DNA of 64,000 nucleotides from Pantoea cypripedii (GCF_011395035.1 NZ_CP024768.1:986854-1050853); one strand, 5' to 3'; counted from the stretch's first letter, positions 17,708 through 27,146 are shown. Translations and numbers: made by a program. Notes: generated by a model not told the origin, from the letters alone.

Positions 17708-19207
17708 TTAAGGCTGAGGCTGTTTTATCCGTGGGTGTTTTCGCAGCGCCAGGCAATCAAGTGTCACTCCGCATGCGACGGCAATTAAGGCCAGCGCCAT
17801 CCCTGCCTCGAACAGATGCGTGACCAAATCCCCGGTTTGCCAGATTCCTGCGGCGCTGAGTGCCAGCGCCAGCAACCAGAGAGCCAGCAGGGCACATCCG
17901 AAGCCGAACAGGCGTACCGTCCAGCGATATCCCTGTGGCCAGGCGCTGCGGGTGATAAATTCGCCACTTTCCTGAATGGCCTGCAGTGTGTTGCGGCATA
18001 CCCAGAGCAGTAAGAGGCCTGGCACACCGGCGAAAACCGTAAAGGCATAAAACGTCGACCAGCCCCAGAGTTCAACCAGCCAGCCTGCGGCGGGACCCAC
18101 ATAAACCCGGCCAACGGCGGAAAGTGCGGACAGCAGGGCGAACTGGGTGGCGGAAAAGGATTTATTGCAGAGCGTCATCAGCAGCGCGACAAAGGCCGCT
18201 GTGCCCATCCCACCGCAGAGATTCTCGATAAATACGGCGCTGGCCATGCTCCACAGATGTGGTGGAGTGACAGCCAGCAACCAGTAAGCAAAGTTGGATA
18301 CCGCCTGCAATACGCCAAAGATCATCAGCGCGCGGAACAGGCTCAGGCGTTGCATCAACACGCCGCCATACAGTGCGCCCACAATGGTAGCCAGCAGGCC
18401 AAGCGTTTTATTGACCAGGCCGACATCACCCGCATTAAAACCCACGCCACGGATCAGGAACGTAGTGGTGAGCGATGCGGCGAACGCATCACCCAGCTTA
18501 TAAAGGATGATCAGCGTGATGAGTAACCAGGCATTGTTACGCAGGAAGAAGTCTTTCAGCGGCAGTGAAACCGCCTGGCGCAGGCTGTGCGGTTCGTTGA
18601 CAGGGGCCGCTGGCTCTTTTGCCAGCAATGTGGCGATCAGGCCGGGCACCATCAGTCCTGCCATCAACCAGTAAGTGGCTTGCCAGCCCAGATAGCGATC
18701 GGCCAGCCACAGCGCGAGGCCGCCAGAAATCAGCATCGCCAGGCGATAGCCTAATACGGTGATCGCCGCGCCGCTGCCACGCTCTTCGGGGGGCAATATG
18801 TCGGTTTTCCACGCATCAAACACAATATCCTGTGAGGCGGAACAGAAGGCGACCAGCACCGCAAGGGCCGCCAGCAGGGTTAAATCGCGCGAGGGCTGCA
18901 TATAACCCATCGCGATGATGCCACCGATGAGCGCCAGTTGTGTCACCAGCAACCAGCCACGCCGACGGCCAAGAAAAGGCGGGGTGTAACGATCCATCAT
19001 CGGTGACCACAGGAACTTGAACACATAGGCCTGGCCGACAAGGGAGAAAAAACCAATCGTCTTCAGGTCAACATTCTCAACTGTCATCCATGCCTGCAAT
19101 GTCCCTGCGGTTAACGCCAGTGGCAGTCCGGAAGCGAAGCCAAGCAGCAACAATACTGCGGCGTTACGTTGGGTAAAAATGCGCAGATAGTGAGAAGTCA
19201 TAGCCAA
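17708..19207 (-). CDS. ampG: Muropeptide MFS transporter AmpG
   Basis: Inner-membrane permease importing anhydro-muropeptides for cell-wall recycling, and thereby supplying the inducer of AmpC beta-lactamase where present. It is 499 residues (E. coli 491) with about 14 hydrophobic segments and the characteristic N-terminal region LLLLGFASGLPLAL and SPMMDRYTPPFLGRRRGWLL. Follows yajG by 47 bp on the same strand, the same pair as in E. coli, and ends before the cyo promoter region. Confidence 0.95.
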   Translation of the reverse strand: MAMTSHYLRIFTQRNAAVLLLLGFASGLPLALTAGTLQAWMTVENVDLKTIGFFSLVGQAYVFKFLWSPMMDRYTPPFLGRRRGWLLVTQLALIGGIIAMGYMQPSRDLTLLAALAVLVAFCSASQDIVFDAWKTDILPPEERGSGAAITVLGYRLAMLISGGLALWLADRYLGWQATYWLMAGLMVPGLIATLLAKEPAAPVNEPHSLRQAVSLPLKDFFLRNNAWLLITLIILYKLGDAFAASLTTTFLIRGVGFNAGDVGLVNKTLGLLATIVGALYGGVLMQRLSLFRALMIFGVLQAVSNFAYWLLAVTPPHLWSMASAVFIENLCGGMGTAAFVALLMTLCNKSFSATQFALLSALSAVGRVYVGPAAGWLVELWGWSTFYAFTVFAGVPGLLLLWVCRNTLQAIQESGEFITRSAWPQGYRWTVRLFGFGCALLALWLLALALSAAGIWQTGDLVTHLFEAGMALALIAVACGVTLDCLALRKHPRIKQPQP

Positions 19208-19254
19208 CCTGAAGTGAAGCCCGGCCAGAGGAGGCCGGGCGAAGAACGGCGAAA

Positions 19255-19833
19255 TTAGCGGGCGTTCTGTTTAATGAAGTTATTTACGCTGGTGTCCTGC
19301 GCCATATCAGCGATGACGTCGCTCAGCGTGGAGTTAACCGCGTTGGTGATCTTGTCGTTGGTCGCAGTGAATGCGCCTTCTACGCTGTAGGTCTGGCGGT
19401 AGTTTTTAACCTGTTTGTTACCATTTTTCGCGGTGGCAATAATAGAAATGTCCGCTTTAGTGGTGATGCTGTAGCGCACGTTGCCCTGGGTCACATCGGC
19501 ATACAAACCATTGACTACGATTTGCAGATCAACCGCGCCATTCGGGCCAACCATATAGCCACGCGCGGTCATCTGTTTCTCCAGCACTTCCTGCAACAGG
19601 AAACGCAGGTCACGGGACGGTGTAAGGGTGATCAGCTGGCCATCGCGGTTCACTTTTGCCAGTGCCTGATCGCTACGCTGGTCGGCACCATTGATGCTGA
19701 CGGTCACGCCCATCAGGCTCGGATCCTGCTGTGGCAGCTGAATTTTGGGTTCGATATTCAGCGTCGTATTATTGCTGGCGCAGCCGGCCAAAATAAATGC
19801 AGCCAGCAGAGGGAATAACAGTTTTTTCAACAT
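19255..19833 (-). CDS. yajG: Outer-membrane lipoprotein YajG
   Basis: Predicted lipoprotein of the YajG family; function unknown. Starting at the ATG at 19833 gives 192 residues, the E. coli length, with signal MLKKLLFPLLAAFILAGC and lipobox cysteine 18; an ATG two codons earlier is also possible. The body keeps the family segment QQDPSLMGVTVSINGADQRS. Upstream of ampG in one unit and divergent from bolA. Confidence 0.93.
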   Translation of the reverse strand: MLKKLLFPLLAAFILAGCASNNTTLNIEPKIQLPQQDPSLMGVTVSINGADQRSDQALAKVNRDGQLITLTPSRDLRFLLQEVLEKQMTARGYMVGPNGAVDLQIVVNGLYADVTQGNVRYSITTKADISIIATAKNGNKQVKNYRQTYSVEGAFTATNDKITNAVNSTLSDVIADMAQDTSVNNFIKQNAR

Positions 19834-20103
19834 ACTCATTCTCGTTAGCGGGTATATAGGTTGGTTTGCAAAACTGCGGCCATCATAGCATTGCATGGCA
19901 GCGAAAAAAGCCCTCGGTCAGTGGAAATTGATTGTAAAGGCTTTTTTCAGATTGACTGAGATAAACCCCCGTTGACCTGTGTGGCAGGCAGGTTAAGATG
20001 CGCAGCGCACATTATTTTTTCCAGCTTCCCTGCGGAAATGGTTAAAAACCTACTAATATTTAAACAGATGAGGCACAGCGCTCGCCGTAGAGGAGTGTTA
20101 ACA

Positions 20104-20418
20104 ATGATCCGCGAAGAAATAGAAGAAAAGCTGCGTAAGGCATTCGACCCTGCACACCTCGAAGTGCACGATGAAAGCTACCGTCATAACGTGCCTGCTG
20201 GTTCTGAAAGTCACTTTAAAGTGGTGATCGTCAGCGACTGCTTTACCGGTCAGCGTTTTTTAGCCCGCCATCGCTCCATTTATAGCGAGCTGACCGCAGA
20301 GTTTGCCGGGGGCGTGCATGCGCTGGCTCTGCATACCTACACACAAAAAGAGTGGGATGGCTTACAGGATACCGTGCTGGCTTCCCCTAATTGTCGTGGT
20401 GCTGGAACGCTCGCCTGA
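20104..20418 (+). CDS. bolA: Transcriptional regulator / stress morphogen BolA
   Basis: Small BolA/IbaG-fold protein that, in E. coli, affects cell shape, biofilm and stress responses, and pairs with monothiol glutaredoxin around an Fe-S cluster. The ATG at 20104 behind AGAGGAG gives 104 residues (E. coli 105). The class II KH-like core is seen in ESHFKVVIVSDCF and LARHRSIYSEL, with the conserved His in VHALALHTYT. The open frame extends 44 codons upstream but without conservation. Followed by its own terminator. Confidence 0.95.
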   Translation: MIREEIEEKLRKAFDPAHLEVHDESYRHNVPAGSESHFKVVIVSDCFTGQRFLARHRSIYSELTAEFAGGVHALALHTYTQKEWDGLQDTVLASPNCRGAGTLA

Positions 20419-20441
20419 TTTTTCTTACTTTATCTATATAC

Positions 20442-20464
20442 AAACGGCCTGCGGGCCGTTTTCT
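20442..20464 (+). terminator. Terminator after bolA
   Basis: Stem AAACGGCC / GGCCGTTT with a 4-base loop, followed by TTCTCTT, 23 bp after the bolA stop. Confidence 0.75.
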
Positions 20465-20541
20465 CTTCCTTATTTACGCCTAAACGCGATCTGCGGCGCA
20501 AAAAAGCAGCAAAACCGTTTAAAAGTGGTGACTTTGCAGCC

Positions 20542-20570
20542 TCGACTCGCCCCGGTGATGCCGCTATAAT
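20542..20570 (+). promoter_or_regulatory. Candidate sigma-70 promoter of tig
   Basis: TCGACT (20542-20547, 4 of 6 to the -35 consensus), 17-bp spacer and a perfect TATAAT (20565-20570), about 150 bp upstream of tig. The 303-bp bolA-tig gap otherwise holds the bolA terminator and a structured tig leader (see 20599-20646). Confidence 0.6.
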
Positions 20571-20598
20571 GCGGCGTCTATTTTTCCGGAATGTCTTC

Positions 20599-20646
20599 GG
20601 GAGCTTCTGACAACAGGGAACAGGTTCTGTCAGCAGATGCCCTCCC
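20599..20646 (+). promoter_or_regulatory. Predicted hairpin in the tig 5' leader
   Basis: Nested complementary segments GGGAG/CTCCC (20599-20603 with 20642-20646) and CTGACA/TGTCAG (20607-20612 with 20628-20633) would fold into one interrupted hairpin within the transcribed leader, about 75 bp before the tig start codon. No known regulator is implied. Confidence 0.5.
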
Positions 20647-20721
20647 GCTAGTTGGATACGGCGCATTTCATATGTGTGGTGTCTGAAGTTGACCGAGCAC
20701 GTGATTTTTTGAGGTAGCAAG

Positions 20722-22026
20722 ATGACAGTTTCAGTAGAAACCACTCAGGGTCTGGGCCGTCGCATTACGATTACTGTTGCAGCTGACAGCATCGAAAGCG
20801 CAGTGAAGAAAGAACTGGTGGATGTGGCGAAGAAAGTCCGTATCGATGGTTTCCGTAAAGGCAAAGTGCCGATGCATATCGTAGCCCAGCGCTACGGTGC
20901 ATCTGTTCGCCAGGACGTGCTGGGCGATCTGATGCAGCGCAACTTTGTTGACGCCATCATTAAAGAAAAAATTAATCCGGCTGGCGCACCGAACTACGTT
21001 CCAGGTGAGTACAAGCAGGGTGAAGACTTCACCTTTACGGTTGAATTCGAAGTCTATCCGGAAGTTGAGCTGAAAGGTCTCGACGCTATCGAAGTTGAGA
21101 AGCCGGTTGTTGAAGTGACCGACGCTGACGTCGATACCATGCTGGAAACCCTGCGCAAGCAGCAGGCAACCTGGAAAGACAGCGATGCAGCCGCTGGCGC
21201 TGAAGATCGCGCTACCATCGACTTCACCGGTTCTGTTGACGGCGAAGAGTTTGAAGGTGGTAAAGCTTCTGACTTCGTTCTGGCTATGGGCCAGGGCCGC
21301 ATGATCCCGGGCTTCGAAGAAGGCGTTGTGGGTCACAAAGCCGGTGAAACCTTCACCATCGACGTGAAATTCCCGGAAGATTACCACGCGGAAAACCTGA
21401 AAGGTAAAGACGCGAAGTTCGAAATCGTACTGAAAAAAGTTGAAGTACGTGAACTGCCGGAACTGACCGAAGAATTCATCCAGCGTTTTGGCGTGGAAGA
21501 TGGTTCAGTAGCGGGTCTGCGTACTGAAGTTCGTAAGAACATGGAACGCGAGCTGAAAGGCGCAATCCGTAACCGTCTGAAGTCTCAGGCGATTGATGGC
21601 CTGGTTAACGCCAACGCTATCGACGTGCCGGCTGCCCTGATCGACAGCGAAATCGATGTTCTGCGTCGCCAGGCGGCTCAGCGTTTCGGTGGCAACGAGA
21701 AGCAAGCGCTGGAATTGCCGCGCGAGCTGTTCGAAGAGCAGGCGAAACGCCGCGTTGTTGTTGGTCTGCTGCTGGGCGAAGTGATTCGTACCAATGAGCT
21801 GCAGGCGGATGAAACTCGCGTTAAAGCGCTGATCGAAGAGATGGCTTCTGCTTACGAAGATCCGCAGGAAGTGATCGAGTTCTACAGCAAGAACAACGAG
21901 CTGATGAACAACATGCGCAACGTTGCTCTGGAAGAGCAAGCGGTTGAAGCGGTACTGGAAAAAGCGAAAGTTACCGACAAAGCCACTAACTTCCAGGAAC
22001 TGATGAACCAGACTGCTTCAGCCTGA
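20722..22026 (+). CDS. tig: Trigger factor, ribosome-associated chaperone and peptidyl-prolyl isomerase
   Basis: Binds ribosomal protein L23 at the exit tunnel and shelters nascent chains. The 434 residues (E. coli 432) show the N-terminal ribosome-binding signature GFRKGKVPMHIV near residues 43-54, a central FKBP-type PPIase domain (about 150-245, with DRATIDFTGSVDGEEFEGG), and the C-terminal chaperone arms. Start at 20722 has GAGGTAG 7 bases upstream. First gene of a protein-quality block with clpP, clpX and lon. Confidence 0.98.
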   Translation: MTVSVETTQGLGRRITITVAADSIESAVKKELVDVAKKVRIDGFRKGKVPMHIVAQRYGASVRQDVLGDLMQRNFVDAIIKEKINPAGAPNYVPGEYKQGEDFTFTVEFEVYPEVELKGLDAIEVEKPVVEVTDADVDTMLETLRKQQATWKDSDAAAGAEDRATIDFTGSVDGEEFEGGKASDFVLAMGQGRMIPGFEEGVVGHKAGETFTIDVKFPEDYHAENLKGKDAKFEIVLKKVEVRELPELTEEFIQRFGVEDGSVAGLRTEVRKNMERELKGAIRNRLKSQAIDGLVNANAIDVPAALIDSEIDVLRRQAAQRFGGNEKQALELPRELFEEQAKRRVVVGLLLGEVIRTNELQADETRVKALIEEMASAYEDPQEVIEFYSKNNELMNNMRNVALEEQAVEAVLEKAKVTDKATNFQELMNQTASA

Positions 22027-22049
22027 TTCGTTAGTTAACACGAAGTGCG

Positions 22050-22090
22050 AAGCCCGCGACCAAAAAGTCGCGGGCTTTTTATTTTTTTTG
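22050..22090 (+). terminator. Terminator after tig
   Basis: 11-bp stem AAGCCCGCGAC / GTCGCGGGCTT, loop CAAAAA, then a T-rich tract of more than a dozen bases, about 25 bp after the tig stop. Confidence 0.93.
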
Positions 22091-22188
22091 CCAAAGACCC
22101 TGGATTTGTCTTCTATTTGATTAATTAATCGGCAAATTATTCGCTAAGCTCTTTTTCCGTGTTAGCGATTGGGGAAAAGGTTGTTATG

Positions 22189-22217
22189 CTTGAAATAACT
22201 GGGCAGCATCCCCAGAT
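22189..22217 (+). promoter_or_regulatory. Sigma-32 (heat-shock) promoter of clpP
   Basis: CTTGAAA (22189-22195), 14-bp spacer, CCCCAGAT (22210-22217): a near-consensus RpoH promoter. clpP heat-shock control is established in E. coli. It lies in the 337-bp tig-clpP gap, which besides this holds the tig terminator, a possible 8-codon ORF and an imperfect hairpin. Confidence 0.85.
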
Positions 22218-22230
22218 ACAGGGAGAATGC

Positions 22231-22257
22231 ATGAAGACAGTGAAACTGACTGATTAA
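22231..22257 (+). other. Possible 8-codon leader ORF upstream of clpP
   Basis: ATG at 22231 with GGGAG five bases upstream reads MKTVKLTD and stops at TAA. The sigma-32 start site would fall at about 22224, inside or after the ribosome site, so heat-shock transcripts may not translate it; transcripts from farther upstream could. An imperfect hairpin (22277-22314, GTGAGG paired with CCTCAC) follows. Evidence for real translation is weak. Confidence 0.25.
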
Positions 22258-22363
22258 CCGTCCTGTTGGTGTCGGAGTGAGGAGGCAGCGCATGGTTTTC
22301 ATCGCACGCCTCACGTAAAATCGGTACAGAATGTTGCCAACGAAATTTATCCAGGAGACGGTA

Positions 22364-22987
22364 ATGTCATACAGTGGCGATCGTGAATTTACTGCACCGC
22401 AGATGGCGCTGGTGCCAATGGTGGTCGAGCAAACCTCGCGCGGCGAGCGTTCTTACGACATCTATTCCCGCCTGCTCAAAGAGCGCGTGATCTTCCTGAC
22501 CGGCCAGGTTGAAGATCATATGGCTAACCTGATCGTGGCGCAGATGCTGTTTCTGGAAGCGGAGAATCCTGAGAAGGACATCTACCTCTACATTAACTCA
22601 CCGGGTGGTGTGATTACCGCCGGTATGTCAATTTATGACACAATGAAATTCATCAAGCCGGATGTGAGCACCATTTGTATGGGCCAGGCTTGTTCTATGG
22701 GTGCGTTCCTGCTGACCGCAGGCACGAAAGGCAAACGCTTCTGCCTGCCTAACTCGCGCGTCATGATTCACCAGCCGCTGGGTGGCTATCAGGGGCAGGC
22801 CACGGATATTGAAATCCATGCGCGTGAGATTCTGAAAGTTAAGCAGCGTATGAATGAGCTGATGGCTGAGCATACCGGCAAATCGCTGGAGCAGATCGAA
22901 CGCGACACTGAGCGCGATCGTTTCCTCTCTGCCAGTGAAGCGGTAGAGTATGGCCTTGTCGACTCCATTTTGACGCATCGCCAATAA
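22364..22987 (+). CDS. clpP: ATP-dependent Clp protease proteolytic subunit
   Basis: Serine protease that forms the double-ring degradation chamber used with ClpX or ClpA. The ATG at 22364 (MSYSGDREF) behind CCAGGAGA gives 207 residues, identical in length to E. coli; the frame opens 11 codons earlier without a ribosome site. Catalytic Ser is in MGQACSMGAFLL, His in SRVMIHQPLGG, Asp in ERDTERDRFLS. The N-terminal propeptide is present. Followed by clpX after 129 bp. Confidence 0.98.
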   Translation: MSYSGDREFTAPQMALVPMVVEQTSRGERSYDIYSRLLKERVIFLTGQVEDHMANLIVAQMLFLEAENPEKDIYLYINSPGGVITAGMSIYDTMKFIKPDVSTICMGQACSMGAFLLTAGTKGKRFCLPNSRVMIHQPLGGYQGQATDIEIHAREILKVKQRMNELMAEHTGKSLEQIERDTERDRFLSASEAVEYGLVDSILTHRQ

Positions 22988-23116
22988 GACACATCTGCCC
23001 GGCTCCTGCGCTATAGTTAACAGGACGAAGGGCAGGTGGGTTGAATGAATATCGGCCGTAAATGCACGGCCAGTGCCGTACGCCTGTATGGCCTGAGAAC
23101 GAAAAGAGGTTAGCTG

Positions 23117-24388
23117 ATGACAGATAAGCGCAAAGACGGTTCAGGTAAGTTGCTGTACTGCTCTTTTTGCGGCAAAAGCCAGCATGAAGTGCGTAAGCTG
23201 ATTGCCGGGCCGTCAGTGTATATCTGCGACGAATGTGTCGATTTGTGTAACGACATCATTCGCGAAGAGATTAAAGAGGTTGCCCCGCATCGCGAGCGTA
23301 GTGCACTGCCGACGCCGCATGAAATCCGCCATCATCTCGATGATTATGTCATCGGTCAGGAAAAGGCGAAAAAGGTGCTGGCTGTGGCGGTGTACAACCA
23401 CTACAAGCGTTTGCGCAATGGCGACACCAGCAATGGTATCGAACTGGGCAAAAGTAACATTCTGTTGATCGGTCCAACCGGTAGTGGGAAAACCCTGTTA
23501 GCGGAAACGCTGGCACGTTTGCTGGATGTGCCGTTTACCATGGCCGATGCGACCACGCTGACTGAAGCGGGTTATGTGGGCGAAGATGTGGAAAACATCA
23601 TCCAGAAACTGCTGCAGAAATGTGATTACGATGTGCAGAAAGCCCAGCGTGGCATTGTCTACATCGATGAAATCGACAAGATTTCACGCAAGTCTGACAA
23701 CCCGTCAATCACCCGTGACGTATCGGGCGAAGGCGTGCAGCAGGCGTTGCTGAAACTGATCGAAGGCACCGTGGCTGCCGTACCGCCGCAGGGTGGTCGT
23801 AAGCATCCGCAGCAGGAGTTTTTGCAGGTTGATACCTCGAAGATCCTGTTCATCTGTGGTGGTGCATTCGCCGGTCTCGATAAAGTGATTTCCCAGCGCG
23901 TAGAAACCGGTTCAGGTATTGGTTTTGGTGCGACGGTGAAAGGCAAATCGCAGAAAGCGAGCGAAGGTGAACTGCTGTCACAGGTGGAACCAGAGGATCT
24001 GATCAAGTTCGGTCTGATTCCTGAGTTTATTGGTCGTCTGCCCGTGGTGGCCACGCTGAATGAGCTGAGTGAAGAAGCACTGATTCAGATCCTGCGTGAA
24101 CCGAAAAACGCCCTGACCAAACAGTACCAGGCGTTGTTTAACCTGGAAGGTGTGGAGCTGGAGTTCCGTGATGAAGCGCTGACGGCGATTGCTAAGAAAG
24201 CGATGTCACGTAAAACCGGTGCGCGTGGTCTGCGTTCAATCGTGGAAGGTGCGTTACTTGAAACCATGTACGACCTGCCTTCAATGGAAGACGTGGAGAA
24301 AGTCGTGATTGATGAGTCGGTTATTGATGGTCAATCAGAGCCGATGTTGATTTATGGTAAGCACGAAGCGCAGGCTTCTGGCGAATAA
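23117..24388 (+). CDS. clpX: ATP-dependent Clp protease ATP-binding subunit ClpX
   Basis: AAA+ unfoldase hexamer that recognises tagged or native substrates and feeds ClpP. It is 423 residues (E. coli 424). The N-terminal zinc-binding domain shows the four cysteines CSFC and CDEC within residues 14-40; then Walker A GPTGSGKT, Walker B IVYIDEIDKI, and the IGF-type ClpP-docking loop as GSGIGFGA. Ends with a terminator; lon follows with its own promoter. Confidence 0.98.
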   Translation: MTDKRKDGSGKLLYCSFCGKSQHEVRKLIAGPSVYICDECVDLCNDIIREEIKEVAPHRERSALPTPHEIRHHLDDYVIGQEKAKKVLAVAVYNHYKRLRNGDTSNGIELGKSNILLIGPTGSGKTLLAETLARLLDVPFTMADATTLTEAGYVGEDVENIIQKLLQKCDYDVQKAQRGIVYIDEIDKISRKSDNPSITRDVSGEGVQQALLKLIEGTVAAVPPQGGRKHPQQEFLQVDTSKILFICGGAFAGLDKVISQRVETGSGIGFGATVKGKSQKASEGELLSQVEPEDLIKFGLIPEFIGRLPVVATLNELSEEALIQILREPKNALTKQYQALFNLEGVELEFRDEALTAIAKKAMSRKTGARGLRSIVEGALLETMYDLPSMEDVEKVVIDESVIDGQSEPMLIYGKHEAQASGE

Positions 24389-24420
24389 ATAAACAATTAA
24401 ACCACGTTGTTATCTTAAAA

Positions 24421-24448
24421 AAGGGGAAAATCTTTCCCCTTTTGTTTT
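24421..24448 (+). terminator. Terminator after clpX
   Basis: Stem AAGGGGAAA / TTTCCCCTT with loop ATC, followed by TTGTTTTT, about 30 bp after the clpX stop. Confidence 0.85.
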
Positions 24449-24462
24449 TCTCACGCCTGTGA

Positions 24463-24491
24463 CATTGAATGTCGGATAAGCATCCCCATAT
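24463..24491 (+). promoter_or_regulatory. Sigma-32 (heat-shock) promoter of lon
   Basis: CATTGAA (24463-24469), 14-bp spacer, CCCCATAT (24484-24491). Same arrangement as the well-known E. coli lon heat-shock promoter; about 88 bp upstream of the lon start. Confidence 0.85.
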
Positions 24492-24578
24492 ACTCAATAT
24501 CCTGTGGGTTTAACTGCATATTGACTGTGTTCAGGCGGTTCCCATCACCTGGCGGACATTAAACTAAGAGAGAGCTCT

Positions 24579-26933
24579 ATGAATCCTGAGCGTTCTGAAC
24601 GCATTGAAATCCCCGTGTTGCCGTTGCGCGACGTGGTGGTTTATCCGCACATGGTAATTCCGTTGTTTGTTGGTCGGGAAAAATCGATTCGGTGCCTCGA
24701 AGCCGCGATGGATCATGATAAAAAAATCATGCTGGTTGCACAGAAAGAGGCTTCAACGGATGAACCTGGTATTAACGATCTCTTCTCTGTAGGGACCGTC
24801 GCTTCGGTATTGCAGATGCTGAAGCTGCCGGACGGCACGGTCAAAGTGCTGGTTGAAGGCTTACAGCGTGCTCACATCACCACGCTGGCAGACAACGGCG
24901 ACCACTTTGTAGCCCAGGCTGAATATCTGATCTCGCCAGAAATTGAAGAGCGCGAGCAGGAAGTGCTGGTCCGTACCGCCATCAATCAATTTGAAGGCTA
25001 CATCAAGCTCAACAAAAAAATTCCTCCAGAGGTCCTGACCTCACTGAATAGTATTGACGATGCAGCCCGTCTGGCTGACACCGTTGCGGCGCATATGCCG
25101 TTGAAACTGGCAGACAAACAATCGGTGCTGGAGATGTCCGACGTTAACGAACGTCTGGAATATCTGATGGCGATGATGGAGTCTGAAATCGATCTGCTGC
25201 AGGTTGAGAAGCGTATTCGCAACCGCGTGAAAAAGCAGATGGAGAAAAGCCAGCGCGAGTATTACCTGAATGAACAGATGAAGGCGATTCAGAAAGAGTT
25301 GGGCGAGATGGATGATGCGCCTGATGAATATGAAGCGCTGAAACGCAAAATTGACGCGGCAAAAATGCCGGACGAAGCGCGCGAAAAAGCCGAAGCTGAA
25401 CTGCAGAAGCTGAAAATGATGTCACCGATGTCAGCTGAAGCGACCGTGGTACGTGGCTACATCGACTGGATGGTGCAGGTACCGTGGAATGCGCGCAGCA
25501 AAGTGAAGAAAGACCTGCGCAAAGCCCAGGAAACGCTGGATACCGATCACTACGGTCTGGAACGCGTGAAAGATCGCATTCTTGAGTATCTTGCGGTGCA
25601 AAGTCGCGTCAGCAAAATCAAAGGCCCGATCCTGTGTCTGGTCGGACCGCCGGGGGTAGGTAAAACCTCGCTGGGCCAGTCTATCGCCAAAGCGACAGGC
25701 CGTAAGTATGTCCGTATGGCGCTGGGTGGGGTGCGTGATGAGGCGGAAATCCGCGGTCATCGTCGTACTTACATCGGTTCTATGCCGGGTAAACTGATCC
25801 AGAAAATGGCGAAAGTCGGGGTGAAAAACCCGCTGTTCCTGCTGGATGAGATCGACAAAATGTCTTCGGACATGCGTGGCGATCCTGCTTCAGCACTGCT
25901 TGAGGTGCTGGATCCGGAACAGAACATCGCCTTTAACGATCACTATCTGGAAGTGGATTACGATCTGTCAGACGTGATGTTCGTGGCGACCTCAAACTCG
26001 ATGAACATCCCGGCACCGTTGCTTGACCGTATGGAAGTTATTCGTCTTTCCGGTTACACCGAAGATGAAAAACTGAACATCGCGAAACAGCATCTGCTGC
26101 CGAAACAGATTGAGCGTAATGCGCTGAAAGAGAAAGAAATCAGCGTCGACGACAGCGCGATTATGGGCATCATCCGTTACTATACCCGTGAAGCGGGCGT
26201 GCGTAGCCTTGAGCGTGAACTCTCCAAGCTGTGCCGTAAAGCGGTGAAAGCGTTGCTGATGGACAAAGAGAAAAAGCACATCAGCATCAATGGTGACAAC
26301 CTCAAAGATTTCCTTGGGGTACAACGCTTTGACTATGGTCGTGCCGATAGCGAAAACCGTGTGGGCCAGGTGACCGGGTTGGCGTGGACAGAAGTGGGTG
26401 GCGATCTGCTGACCATTGAAACCGCTTGTGTACCGGGTAAAGGTAAACTGACCTATACCGGTTCACTGGGTGAAGTGATGCAGGAGTCCATCCAGGCCGC
26501 GTTGACCGTGGTCCGTGCACGCGCTGAAAAACTGGGTATCAATGGCGATTTCTATGAGAAACGCGATATCCACGTTCACGTGCCAGAAGGTGCGACGCCG
26601 AAAGATGGTCCGAGCGCAGGTATCGCGATGTGTACTGCGCTGGTGTCCTGTCTGACCGGTAACCCGGTACGTTCTGATGTGGCGATGACCGGTGAAATCA
26701 CGCTGCGTGGTCAGGTACTGCCAATCGGTGGTTTGAAAGAAAAACTGCTGGCAGCACACCGTGGCGGCATCAAAACGGTGCTGATCCCGGATGAAAACAA
26801 ACGCGATCTGGAAGAAATTCCACAGAACGTGATTGCCGATCTGACCATTCATCCGGTGAAACGCATTGAAGAGGTGCTGAATCTGGCACTGGAAAATGCG
26901 CCTTACGGGATGCTGGTTGCGACAGCAAAATAG
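24579..26933 (+). CDS. lon: ATP-dependent protease La (Lon)
   Basis: Homo-oligomeric AAA+ serine protease degrading damaged proteins and short-lived regulators such as SulA and RcsA in E. coli. The 784 residues match E. coli. Domains: N-terminal LAN domain (PVLPLRDVVVYPHM at about 10-23), coiled-coil linker, AAA+ with Walker A GPPGVGKTS and Walker B LFLLDEIDKM, and the C-terminal protease domain with the nucleophile in PKDGPSAGIAM and the catalytic lysine in GGLKEKLLAAHRGG. Complete and unremarkable. Confidence 0.99.
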   Translation: MNPERSERIEIPVLPLRDVVVYPHMVIPLFVGREKSIRCLEAAMDHDKKIMLVAQKEASTDEPGINDLFSVGTVASVLQMLKLPDGTVKVLVEGLQRAHITTLADNGDHFVAQAEYLISPEIEEREQEVLVRTAINQFEGYIKLNKKIPPEVLTSLNSIDDAARLADTVAAHMPLKLADKQSVLEMSDVNERLEYLMAMMESEIDLLQVEKRIRNRVKKQMEKSQREYYLNEQMKAIQKELGEMDDAPDEYEALKRKIDAAKMPDEAREKAEAELQKLKMMSPMSAEATVVRGYIDWMVQVPWNARSKVKKDLRKAQETLDTDHYGLERVKDRILEYLAVQSRVSKIKGPILCLVGPPGVGKTSLGQSIAKATGRKYVRMALGGVRDEAEIRGHRRTYIGSMPGKLIQKMAKVGVKNPLFLLDEIDKMSSDMRGDPASALLEVLDPEQNIAFNDHYLEVDYDLSDVMFVATSNSMNIPAPLLDRMEVIRLSGYTEDEKLNIAKQHLLPKQIERNALKEKEISVDDSAIMGIIRYYTREAGVRSLERELSKLCRKAVKALLMDKEKKHISINGDNLKDFLGVQRFDYGRADSENRVGQVTGLAWTEVGGDLLTIETACVPGKGKLTYTGSLGEVMQESIQAALTVVRARAEKLGINGDFYEKRDIHVHVPEGATPKDGPSAGIAMCTALVSCLTGNPVRSDVAMTGEITLRGQVLPIGGLKEKLLAAHRGGIKTVLIPDENKRDLEEIPQNVIADLTIHPVKRIEEVLNLALENAPYGMLVATAK

Positions 26934-26962
26934 TGATTAGCGGCAAAAACCGCTAAAAAGCG

Positions 26963-27000
26963 AGGCTGGCAGGCCAAATGGTGCTTGCCAGCCTTTTTTT
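26963..27000 (+). terminator. Terminator after lon
   Basis: 9-bp stem AGGCTGGCA / TGCCAGCCT followed by seven T residues, 30 bp after the lon stop. Confidence 0.93.
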
Positions 27001-27146
27001 GTGCCGCTAAGTTAGGGGGCTGCTGGATCAACGATTAAGATGAATACCGTTGTTTCGGCTCGTCAGGCTTGATATAACTGGCTGCGCGTTCGTACCCGGC
27101 GGGAAGCTCGGATACGATGTGAATAATAAAAGAGGGGATGAATAGA

